Shown here: positions 8,256 to 17,097 of the stretch, piece after piece
Layout of the letters: each line of letters begins with the position of its first letter
Position numbering within the stretch: the stretch's first letter is position 1
From: CAZUZD01 sp964624465
GTDB taxonomy: Bacteria > Planctomycetota > Planctomycetia > Isosphaerales > Isosphaeraceae
Assembly: GCA_964624465.1 (NCBI GenBank)
Contig: CAZUZD010000002.1
Coordinates: 3,763 to 67,762, forward strand
Direction of reading: 5' to 3'
Length of the DNA: 64,000 nt
Translations under genes and position numbers: made by a program
The notes under the pieces: generated by a model
Told to the model about the DNA's origin: nothing
Database searches by the model: none
Seen by the model: only the letters and a program-made list of their open reading frames with translations

Positions 8256-9311
8256 ATGCAACCGGCGCCCACCTCGTCGCTCTCCGGACGGCTCGCCTCC
8301 CGTCCCTCGGCCATGTTCCGGCCCGACTCCAGCGTGGACACCATGCCGCCGCTGCGATTTGCCCCCATCTACAAACGGCTGATCTGGGGCGGCCGCCGCC
8401 TGGAATCGGTGCTCGGCCGCCACCTCGATCCCGGCTCCGACTATGCCGAGAGCTGGGAGCTGGCCGATCATCGCGACGACGTCAGTCGCGTCTGCGGCGG
8501 CCCGCTCGATGGCCGCTCCTTGCGCGATCTCATTCGCGAGGACTCCGGCCGATTGCTCGGGGCCGGCCTGGCACCCGGGGCCCAGTTCCCCCTGCTGGTG
8601 AAGTTCCTCGACGCGCACCAGAACCTCTCGGTCCAGGTGCACCCGCAGGACGCACTGGCCCGAGAGCTCTCCAACGACAACGGCAAGACCGAGGCGTGGG
8701 TGGTCGTGCACGCCGAGCCGGGCAGCCTGATCTACGCGGGCCTGCGCCCGGGGGTCACCCGTGAGCGGTTCACCGCGGCGCTGGCCGAGGGGACCGTCGA
8801 GCCGCTGCTGCACCGGTTCGAGGCCCAGAAGGGCGACTGCGTCTTCCTGCCGGCCGGCACCGTGCATGCCCTGGGCGCGGGGGTGATGGTCGCCGAGGTC
8901 CAGCAGATGTCCGACGCCACGTTCCGCATCGACGACTGGGGCCGCGTCGGGCCGGATGGCACGCCGCGCACCCTGCACATCCGCGAGGCCCTGGCGGCGA
9001 TCGACTTCGAGGCGGGGCCTGTCGACCCGATCCGGACCGTGCCAATCTCCACCGGCGGCGGCGTCCGTGAGCGGCTCGTGCAGTGCCCCTACTTCTCGCT
9101 CGAACGGCTCACGCTCGCCGGCCCGAGCCGGCTCGGGCGCACCGACCGGTTCACGATCCTGATCGGGCTGGGTGGCTCGGCCCGGGTGTGCTCGGCGGGC
9201 GGCGAGCTGCCGATTGGCTTCGGCCAGACCCTGCTGCTGCCGGCCGACACCGGCTCGTGCGAGATCGTGCCCGACGGATCGGTCTGCCTGCTGAGCTGCT
9301 CCGTGCCCTGA
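8256..9311 (+). CDS. manA: Class I mannose-6-phosphate isomerase
   Basis: Zinc-dependent cupin enzyme interconverting mannose 6-phosphate and fructose 6-phosphate. The 351-aa product shows LIWGGRRLESVLGR, YAESWELADH, FPLLVKFLDAHQNLSVQVHP (metal-ligand region), KTEAWVVV, CVFLPAGTVHALGAGVMVAEVQQMSDATFRIDDWGR, all typical of the short bacterial type I enzyme. An ideal ribosome-binding site selects ATG 8256, which adds about 29 non-conserved residues before the usual start MPPLRFAPIYKRLIWGG (ATG 8343). The next gene begins 90 bases downstream on the same strand. Confidence 0.93.
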   Translation: MQPAPTSSLSGRLASRPSAMFRPDSSVDTMPPLRFAPIYKRLIWGGRRLESVLGRHLDPGSDYAESWELADHRDDVSRVCGGPLDGRSLRDLIREDSGRLLGAGLAPGAQFPLLVKFLDAHQNLSVQVHPQDALARELSNDNGKTEAWVVVHAEPGSLIYAGLRPGVTRERFTAALAEGTVEPLLHRFEAQKGDCVFLPAGTVHALGAGVMVAEVQQMSDATFRIDDWGRVGPDGTPRTLHIREALAAIDFEAGPVDPIRTVPISTGGGVRERLVQCPYFSLERLTLAGPSRLGRTDRFTILIGLGGSARVCSAGGELPIGFGQTLLLPADTGSCEIVPDGSVCLLSCSVP

Positions 9312-9401
9312 TCCGCGTCGCGGCCGACGCTCCGGCCCCCCCGCCGCCCGGCTGGAGGGGTCCCATCCCGAACCCGGTTTCCCCGATCAGGAGTCGATCG
9401 C

Positions 9402-10577
9402 ATGGCCGATGACCCGGCCACTCGGTCCGCATTCACCCCGCCCGTTGCCCGTTCGCAGCCGTGGGCCCGCGTCCTGCGAGGGCTGCGCGTCGCCTTCGAC
9501 GGCCGGAAGCTGATCCTGGGCGCGCTGACGCTCGTGCTGCTGACCCTGGGCAGCCAGGCGATCGACCGCGCGTTCGGCCACCCGCCCCGGCCACCGGCCT
9601 GGGAGCTGGGCCCGACCCGTCCCTGGGAGACCGCTGCGCCCGTCGAGACGCTGACGTCCCTGGCCGGCGCCGTGGCCGCTCCCTGGCGGCTTCACACCGC
9701 CCCGTATCGGGCCCTGCTGGAGCCCGGCCAGGGCGCCTCGGCGGTTTGGCATACCCTCGTGTCCCTCCTCTGGGTGGTCCTGGTGGGGGCGATCACCGGC
9801 GGGGCCCTGGCCCGGATCGCGGTCCTGGACCTGGCGGGTGCCGGTCGGCTCGGGATCCTGGGCGCCCTGCGGTTCAGCCTCGGGCGCCTGCCGGCGCTGG
9901 TCAGCGCCCCGCTGAGCCCGCTGGCGGGCCTGGCCGTCTTCGGGGGCCTGAGCGCCCTGGTCGGGCTCTGCTACCGCCTGCCGGGGTCTGTCGGGCCCGT
10001 GCTGGGCGGGGCTCTCGGATTTCTGCCCCTGCTGGCGGGGTTGGTCATGGCCCTGATCACGCTCGGGCTGGCCGCCGGCTGGCCGCTGATGACGCTCACC
10101 GTCGCGGCCGAAGGCGAAGATGCCTTCGACGCGATCAGCCGCTCCTACAGCTACGTCTTCCAGCGCCCGCTGCGCACCATCCTCTCCGTGCTGCTGGCCT
10201 GGGCCGCCGGAATTGGCGGATACCTCTTCGCCCTGGGGTTCGCGCAGCTCACGATCGAGCTCACCCGCTGGGGGCTGGCCTGGGGCGGCGGCGAGGCCGC
10301 CCTGCGCGCCTGGCACGGGCACCTGCCCGGCGAACCCGTGCCGAGCGAGGCGATCGCCCCCCTACCCGGCGCCTGGCTCGGTCTGGTGGGCCTGCTCACG
10401 GCCGGCTGGCTGGTGAGTTACTTCTGGTCAGCCGCGGCCGCCATCTACCTGGACCTGCGCCAGGATGTCGACGGTGCGGAGCTGGAGGACGTGTACCGAC
10501 CCGAGCACGACCGCGACACCTTCGACGGCCAGCCCGCCCCCTCGGGGGCGGCCGCCACGGTCACCACGCCCGGCTGA
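9402..10577 (+). CDS. Polytopic membrane protein of unknown function
   Basis: A 391-aa protein with about six hydrophobic segments (near residues 38-55, 118-140, 165-190, 198-228, 255-282 and 325-350). A large glycine/alanine-rich central part contains EGEDAFDAISRSYSYVFQRPLRT between membrane segments. That stretch, an amphipathic segment following WPLM, resembles membrane proteins of unknown function found in planctomycetes. The C-terminus is hydrophilic (LEDVYRPEHDRDTFDG). AGGAG at 9389-9393, 8 bases before the ATG, supports the start. The stop lies 3 bases from the convergent amidohydrolase stop. I do not recognise a specific family. Confidence 0.75.
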   Translation: MADDPATRSAFTPPVARSQPWARVLRGLRVAFDGRKLILGALTLVLLTLGSQAIDRAFGHPPRPPAWELGPTRPWETAAPVETLTSLAGAVAAPWRLHTAPYRALLEPGQGASAVWHTLVSLLWVVLVGAITGGALARIAVLDLAGAGRLGILGALRFSLGRLPALVSAPLSPLAGLAVFGGLSALVGLCYRLPGSVGPVLGGALGFLPLLAGLVMALITLGLAAGWPLMTLTVAAEGEDAFDAISRSYSYVFQRPLRTILSVLLAWAAGIGGYLFALGFAQLTIELTRWGLAWGGGEAALRAWHGHLPGEPVPSEAIAPLPGAWLGLVGLLTAGWLVSYFWSAAAAIYLDLRQDVDGAELEDVYRPEHDRDTFDGQPAPSGAAATVTTPG

Positions 10578-10580
10578 GGT

Positions 10581-11843
10581 TCACGTCCAGGCGTCCTGCC
10601 AGGGGCCATTGAGGAACCGGCCCTCGAAGGCGGTGGCCACCACGGGCAGGCCCGAGTCGAGCACGAGCGAATACGGGTCGCTCGCCTCGCGGTCGGGCAG
10701 CGCGATCACCGCCAGGTCGGCCGACTTGCCGACCTTGAGGCTGCCGGTCACCGTCTCGGCCCGCAGCGCCCAGGCGCCGAACAGAGTCGCCATCGTCAGC
10801 AACAGCGGGCCGCCCAGGCTCGGGTCCTCGTGGTGCAGGGCGCGCATCTCGTCGAGCACGCTCAGGCTCGGCGCCGAGGCCAGGCTGTCGGTGCCCAGGC
10901 AGACGATCGCCCCGCGTTCCAGCAGCGCCCGGTACGGATGCGGCCGGTGGCCGAAGCGGGCCCGGGTCCGGGGGCAGTAGGCGATGGCGACCCGCTGACC
11001 GGCGGCGGCGGCCGACGGCCGGAACTGCCAGTAATCGTCGGGCTCCAGATAGGTCCCGTGCGCCACCAGCCAGTCGGCGCGACGCAAGGGGCCCCGGCGG
11101 ATGTACTCGGCCGACCGCGACCCGAGCGGCTCCCAGACGCCATCCCAGGCGCCCAGCTCTTCGAGGAAGTCGCGGAGTCGGCCCGAGCCATCCGCCAGTA
11201 GCTCGGCCTCCTCGGGCAGTTCGGCCAGATGCGTGCAGAGCGGGACCCCGGCGGCGGTGGCCCGCTCGTAGACCCAGCCGGCCGTGGTGTAGGGGGCATG
11301 CGGGCTGAACCCGGGCCGCGCACAGCCGGCGACCATGGCCTCGGGCGTGATCTGGCCCAGCCACTCGAAGGCCGTGTGGGTCGTGTCCATCGCCCGCTCA
11401 CGCTTCAGGCCGATCAGCTCGGCGAAGACGACCGCCCGCACGGGGGCCGCGGCGACCTGGGCCCAGCTCTGCCCGCCGGCGCTGATGTCGGCCACCAGGG
11501 TGGTGCCGGCCGCCAGACTCGCCTCCAGGTTCCGTGCGATCGTCGAGGCGGCCCCGCCCGACGGCTGCTGACGGCGGTACGCGACCACCCGGCGCAGCCA
11601 GTCGATCTGGTCGATCCGGCCGGCCGGCAGGTCCGGGATCGCGTCGAGGTCCAGGTGGGTGTGAGCGTTCACGAAGCCAGGCACGATGGCGACGTTGCCC
11701 AGGTCCACGTCCGCGCTGCGGTCGACCGCCCGATGAAGGCCGCCGATCCGGCCGTCCTCGACGACCAGCACGCCGTCGGCGATCGGTTCACCCTCGACCG
11801 GGAAGATCCAGCGTGCCCGGAACGTCCTCGTGCCCTGCTGCAT
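10581..11843 (-). CDS. Amidohydrolase of the chlorohydrolase/cytosine-deaminase type
   Basis: Metal-dependent hydrolase of 420 aa acting on a ring amine or amide. After an N-terminal beta-sandwich strand region (DGVLVVEDGRIG) come VPGFVNAHTHLDLDAIP with the HxH metal ligands, FSPHAPYT, CTHLAE (third histidine), VAHGTYLE, CLGTDSLASAPSLS with the metal-binding aspartate, and a C-terminal GSLKVGKSADLAVIALPD. Overall it resembles TRZ/ATZ or adenosylhomocysteine/methylthioadenosine deaminases; the substrate cannot be assigned. ATG 11843 gives the natural domain start. It lies 40 bases after the ABC/CPBP gene on the same strand and may be co-transcribed with it. Confidence 0.85.
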   Translation of the reverse strand: MQQGTRTFRARWIFPVEGEPIADGVLVVEDGRIGGLHRAVDRSADVDLGNVAIVPGFVNAHTHLDLDAIPDLPAGRIDQIDWLRRVVAYRRQQPSGGAASTIARNLEASLAAGTTLVADISAGGQSWAQVAAAPVRAVVFAELIGLKRERAMDTTHTAFEWLGQITPEAMVAGCARPGFSPHAPYTTAGWVYERATAAGVPLCTHLAELPEEAELLADGSGRLRDFLEELGAWDGVWEPLGSRSAEYIRRGPLRRADWLVAHGTYLEPDDYWQFRPSAAAAGQRVAIAYCPRTRARFGHRPHPYRALLERGAIVCLGTDSLASAPSLSVLDEMRALHHEDPSLGGPLLLTMATLFGAWALRAETVTGSLKVGKSADLAVIALPDREASDPYSLVLDSGLPVVATAFEGRFLNGPWQDAWT

Positions 11844-11883
11844 CCCAGTCCCCCACCTGCTGCAAGGCCACCATCCGGACCAC

Positions 11884-14085
11884 TCAGGCTGGCCGATCCG
11901 CCTCCCGGGAGGGTTCGGCTTCAGACCTCGACGAGCCACTCCGCACCAGCCAGACGAGCAGTGCGGCCGTCGCCAGGCCGCCCGCGATCACCCAGTACCC
12001 ATGGTAGAGGGTTCGCGCCGGGTCGCGATACAGGGCCCTCGCCAGGGGGCGCCAGGCGTCCTCCGTGGCGATCGTCCCTGACAGCACCGCCAGCGCGTTG
12101 TTCAGGAAGTGGAACACGATCCCCGGCAGCAGGCTCCGGCTCAGCACCGCGAGCAGGCCGAGGACCAGCCCGAGCAGGGTGGCGTTGAACAGCTGCTGGA
12201 ACAGGGACAGCAAGACGTGCATGAACCCGAACAGCAGGGCCGACTGGACGATCGCCGACCACCGCCGCCCGCCGCGCACCAGGCCGCTGAGGATGAACCC
12301 CCGGAATGCCACCTCCTCACAGATCGCCGGCGCCAGCGCCAGCAGCAGGATGGCCGTCCCCAGGTCGGGGATCAGGGCCTGCAACCCCTCGAGCACCGAG
12401 CGGATCGCCTCCGGCGTCGGGAACAGGGCCTCGACCCCCCGGCGCAGCTCGGCCACCAGCGGGTTGATCGTGATCGCCAGGGCGGCACCGGCGACCAGGA
12501 ACCGGGGGGCGGCGGGGGCCAGCCGCAAAGTCCGCACCGGGTGCGTGGTGAGGGCCAGCGCCAGCAGGACGGGCGGCGTCAGCACCACGCCGACCTGGAG
12601 CACGAGCAGTCCCCAGGCGGACATGCCCATCAGGGGCATCAGGTACCAGGCGGCGACGAGCATCAGGGCGAAGCAGAGCAGCGATTGACCGGGCGACGGC
12701 AAGGACTGGCGGTCCCGGATCACGTGCCGGACCCAGCCGGCCAGGTCGAACCGCTCCGACTCGCGGAACAGCACCGACTCGCTCCGGAACTGCTCCACCG
12801 CCCATCGCAGCGCCAGCCAGGCGTACAGGCCCAGCGGCAACAGCACCGGCAGGGCGAAGGCCCGCGCCGTGGCGTAGTCGCCCAGCATCAGGGTCTTGAG
12901 CAGCAGACCCAGCCCGGTGATCGGGATCAGCGAGGTGAACGGCGTCAGCACGATTCCGGGCGCGATGGTCAGGAAGACCAGCGGGATGGCGACCAGGTAC
13001 ATCGGCGTCATGTAGTACTGGCCCTCCTTCATGCTCCGGGCCATCACCGCCAGGGCCAGGCAGAGGGCGCTGAAGAACGCGGCCAGGGGCAGCAGCAGCA
13101 CGACCATCCAGAGCAGCGAGCTGATCGACGGCGGCGCCAGCACGGCCGCCGCCGAGGCCGCGCGTCGTGCCGGGTCGGCCACGCCCCGCAGGCCGCGCGT
13201 GAGCTGCAATCCGGTCAGGGCCATGCTCGCCAGGTTCAGGAGCGCGGTGACCATGCTGACGACCAGGACCGTCAGGAACTTGCCCGCGACGATCTCCCCG
13301 CGGGTGGCCGGGCTGATGAGCAGGGTTTCCATCGTGCCACGCTCCTTCTCGCCGGCACACAGGTCGACGGCCGGATAGAAGGCACCCGTGAGGGCCATCA
13401 TCACCAGCAGGAACGGGAACACCCGGGCCCAGACCGAGCCACCCGACTCGGCCACGGTGGCCACGTCCTTGGCCTCAGCACGCACCGGCTCCGTGTACCC
13501 CTCCGGCTTCCCCTCGTCCTGCCGGCGCTGCTCGACGATCAGCTCGCGCCAGCGCTCCAGCAGGCGGTCCACCCGGAGGAAGGTGACCTGGCTCTTCTCG
13601 TCGGCACTGTTGTAGTAGATCGGGATCTGGGACCGGCCCAGGTCGCGGAGCCGGGTCCCCAGGTCGGCGGGGATCTCGACCACCGCATCGGCCCGGCCCT
13701 GGCGGAGGAGTTCGCGACGTGCCCCGGGGTCGCTCCACTCCGAACCCTCCGGTACCCGGACGACCTTCAGGCGGGCGGCGTCGCCGGGGCCGTCGAACAG
13801 CAGCGGATTGAACGCCTCGCCCGAGGGGTCGAGCAGCCCCAGCGGGCCGGCCGCAATCGGGCCGTCGCCGGCCTGAGCCGCCGCTGGCCCGTCGAGGTGG
13901 CTGGCGCCCAGGAGCACGACCGTGCGGGTCTGCTCCTGGAACACCTCGGCGTACTTCGACATGCTGATGCCCAGGATCGGGTACAGCAGCAGCGGCAGCA
14001 CGAAGATCATGAACAGGGTCCGGCGGTCGCGGACCTGGTCGCGGATCTCCCGGCCGAAGATGGTGCGGACGTTGGACCAGCGCAT
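11884..14085 (-). CDS. ABC-2 permease fused to a CPBP-family intramembrane protease
   Basis: A 733-aa fusion. Residues about 1-450 are a NatB-like ABC-2 permease: N-terminal cytoplasmic WSNVRTIFGREIRDQVRDRRTLF, a first membrane helix, a large external domain, then FPFLLVMMALTGAFYPAVDLCAGEKERGTMETLL and further helices. Residues about 485-715 are a CPBP (Abi/Rce1-like) protease with the glutamate motif ICEEVAFRG, then FGFMHVL and FHFLNNALAV carrying the two conserved histidine motifs. The upstream ATPase overlaps it by one base (TGATG), so the pair is translationally coupled. Such fusions occur in planctomycetes; the substrates of pump and protease are unknown. Confidence 0.9.
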   Translation of the reverse strand: MRWSNVRTIFGREIRDQVRDRRTLFMIFVLPLLLYPILGISMSKYAEVFQEQTRTVVLLGASHLDGPAAAQAGDGPIAAGPLGLLDPSGEAFNPLLFDGPGDAARLKVVRVPEGSEWSDPGARRELLRQGRADAVVEIPADLGTRLRDLGRSQIPIYYNSADEKSQVTFLRVDRLLERWRELIVEQRRQDEGKPEGYTEPVRAEAKDVATVAESGGSVWARVFPFLLVMMALTGAFYPAVDLCAGEKERGTMETLLISPATRGEIVAGKFLTVLVVSMVTALLNLASMALTGLQLTRGLRGVADPARRAASAAAVLAPPSISSLLWMVVLLLPLAAFFSALCLALAVMARSMKEGQYYMTPMYLVAIPLVFLTIAPGIVLTPFTSLIPITGLGLLLKTLMLGDYATARAFALPVLLPLGLYAWLALRWAVEQFRSESVLFRESERFDLAGWVRHVIRDRQSLPSPGQSLLCFALMLVAAWYLMPLMGMSAWGLLVLQVGVVLTPPVLLALALTTHPVRTLRLAPAAPRFLVAGAALAITINPLVAELRRGVEALFPTPEAIRSVLEGLQALIPDLGTAILLLALAPAICEEVAFRGFILSGLVRGGRRWSAIVQSALLFGFMHVLLSLFQQLFNATLLGLVLGLLAVLSRSLLPGIVFHFLNNALAVLSGTIATEDAWRPLARALYRDPARTLYHGYWVIAGGLATAALLVWLVRSGSSRSEAEPSREADRPA

Positions 14086-14867
14086 CAGGCGTCCGCCCCC
14101 CGCGGCATCCCGGATTCATCGGCAACGGCGGGCGCCGCGCGATCGGCCAGGTGAAAGAACAGCTCCTCCAGGTCGGGCTGCTCGTAGCGTTCCAGCAGCT
14201 CGGCCGGCGTGCCCTCGGCCTGGAGCCGGCCGTGGTGGATGATCGCGACCCGGTCGCAGAGCTTCTCGACTTCGTGCATGTGGTGCGACGAGAAGAGCAC
14301 CGTCTTCCCCATCGTGCGCAGCTCGGCGATCCGCTGCCGCAGCGAGCGGGCGACCAGGACATCGAGGCCCGTCGTAGGCTCGTCGAAGATGAGCACCGGC
14401 GGGTCGTGCACGATCGTCCGCGCGATCGAGACCTTCTGCTTGGTCCCGGTCGACATCTTCGAGCCGAGCGTCTCGCGGTGCTCGTTGAGCTGGAGCCAGT
14501 CGAAGACCAGCTCCATCCGCTCGCGGAGCGGCTCGCCCTTCAGGCCATAGAGGCGCCCGAAGTACTCGACCAGCTCCCAGGCCGACATGCGGTCGTAGAT
14601 GCCGGTGTTCATCGACATGTAGCCGATGTGGGACCGCACCTGCTGCGCCTGGGTGGCCACGTCGAACCCGGCCACCCGGGCATGGCCGGCGGACGGGCTC
14701 AGGACGGTGCTGAGGACCCGCAGGGTGGTCGTCTTGCCCGCGCCGTTGGGCCCGAGCAGGCCGAAGATCTCGCCGGGCCGGCAGGTGAAGCTCACCCGAT
14801 CGACGGCAGTCACGCGTCCCCGCGCGTAGTCGACGAACCACTTCGATAGGTCGCTGACCTCGATCAC
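14085..14867 (-). CDS. ABC transporter ATP-binding protein (NatA-like)
   Basis: Nucleotide-binding subunit, 260 aa, of the exporter whose permease is the next gene. Walker A is GPNGAGKTTT (about 38-47), the signature is the variant STGTKQKVSIA, Walker B is VLIFDEPTTGLD and the switch histidine follows in LFSSHHMHEVE. The signature variant and the Na+-exporter-like architecture match NatA proteins. The stop codon shares one base with the start of the permease gene. The upstream 170 bases to mqnC contain a strong hairpin, so it probably has its own promoter, which I could not place. Confidence 0.92.
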   Translation of the reverse strand: MIEVSDLSKWFVDYARGRVTAVDRVSFTCRPGEIFGLLGPNGAGKTTTLRVLSTVLSPSAGHARVAGFDVATQAQQVRSHIGYMSMNTGIYDRMSAWELVEYFGRLYGLKGEPLRERMELVFDWLQLNEHRETLGSKMSTGTKQKVSIARTIVHDPPVLIFDEPTTGLDVLVARSLRQRIAELRTMGKTVLFSSHHMHEVEKLCDRVAIIHHGRLQAEGTPAELLERYEQPDLEELFFHLADRAAPAVADESGMPRGADA

Positions 14868-14933
14868 GCCACGCCCCCCGGTGCGGGATCAGGGCTCGGG
14901 CCGGGCAGTCGACGCCCGGGCGAGAGCGTGACA

Positions 14934-14973
14934 CGGGTTCGCGACCGGGCGTCCCATCGCCCGGGCGAACCCG
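14934..14973 (-). terminator. Long hairpin between mqnC and the natA-like gene
   Basis: Sixteen base pairs: CGGGTTCGC (14934-14942) pairs with GCGAACCCG (14965-14973) and CCGGGCG (14945-14951) with CGCCCGG (14958-14964). There is a two-base bulge on one side and a 6-base loop. It lies 65 bases past the mqnC stop in transcription direction. No T-run follows on the minus strand, so it may be a Rho-assisted or non-canonical terminator, or a processing site. Confidence 0.5.
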
Positions 14974-15037
14974 CATCGAGAGCACTATCTTGCGAGCCCG
15001 ACCCGCTGGCCGCAATCCCGACGCGGCCGGTCCGGGA

Positions 15038-16147
<1,110 letters not shown>

Positions 16148-16153
16148 GATCGG

Positions 16154-16160
16154 CTCCTCC
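16154..16160 (-). promoter_or_regulatory. Ribosome-binding site selecting the TTG start of mqnC
   Basis: GGAGGAG on the minus strand with a 6-base spacer to TTG 16147. It is embedded in the last codons of mqnA and is the main reason for choosing a TTG start. Confidence 0.75.
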
Positions 16161-16995
16161 CGGGACCAGGCCCAGGGCCCCGGCCATGCGGGCAAACTGC
16201 CGCAGCCCGGCCTGCTCGGCCTCTCCCAGGTCGTAAGACAGGACGCTCGTCAGATACTCGGAACATTCGGCCCGGCTCAGGCCCAGCTTCGGGCCATACT
16301 CGGCCGCCAGATCGTCGGCACGGGCCAACCCGGCGGCCCGACACTCCCGCAAGATCTCGGGCAACCCACCCAGATCGAGTCCGGGGCGGGTCACCCAGAG
16401 GGCGAACACGAACGGCAGGCCGGTCAGCTCGACCCAGGCGGCACCCAGGTCGACGACCGCCACGAACGGGTCGTGGGGCACCCGCATCGCCCGGTCGCCG
16501 ATGACCAGGACCGCGTCGGCCGTGCTCTCCAGGGCCGAGACCCCCACCGGCAGCCGCTCGATCCGGGCGGGCCGGACGCCGTGGACGGCGTCGAGCCAGA
16601 CCTGCACCAGCACCTGGCTGGTGCGCGAGCCGTCGTCGAGGGCCAGCCGCTCGATCGACCCCAGCGGCACCCGGCTGAAGAGCTTCACGCTCCGCACCGC
16701 CCCGCGCGCCGCGATTGCCAGCCCGGGCAGGATCTCGTAGCCGTCGCGGACCCGGCCCCGGAAGTACTCCGCCGAGGGGATCAAGGCAACATCAAGCGCC
16801 CCGGCGGCCAGCCGATCGGCCAGCACGCTGGGGTAATCGAGCTCGAGCGTGACGCGGGGAGCCAGCGCCTCCAGCCCCTCGATCAAGGGGCGGGCGTTGA
16901 GATATCGCACGGCCCCGATGCGGATCGGCTCGGCCATCGCCCCCACGGCTCCACGGGCCGGGAATTCTCCCGGCACCACCCTGAATCGACTCAGC

Positions 16996-17013
16996 TTTCA
17001 GAACAATCTGAAA
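16996..17013. promoter_or_regulatory. Perfect 7-bp dyad at the predicted mqnA transcription start
   Basis: TTTCAGA-ACAA-TCTGAAA, a perfect inverted repeat with a 4-base centre in an AT-rich island. It lies 59 to 76 bases before the mqnA ATG and immediately downstream of the predicted -10 hexamer, so a bound protein would cover the initiation site. It could alternatively form an mRNA hairpin in the leader. Confidence 0.45.
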
Positions 17014-17016
17014 CTC

Positions 17017-17045
17017 AGTTTAGTCCACACCTGCCAGGTCATCAA
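17017..17045 (-). promoter_or_regulatory. Sigma-70-type promoter of mqnA-mqnC
   Basis: On the minus strand TTGATG (17045-17040), a 17-base spacer, then TAAACT (17022-17017). Each hexamer matches the consensus at 4 of 6 positions. Initiation is expected near 17010, giving a leader of about 73 bases. Confidence 0.55.
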
Positions 17046-17097
17046 GGCCACGCGCCGGGGGTCGGGGGCTCCCGGTCGGACAACCTCCCGCAGCCGA

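Noticed and set aside
8256..8342. Treating the first 29 codons of manA as untranslated
   Set aside because: They are not conserved-looking, but AAGGAG with a 6-base spacer sits exactly before ATG 8256, so the longer product was kept with a note.
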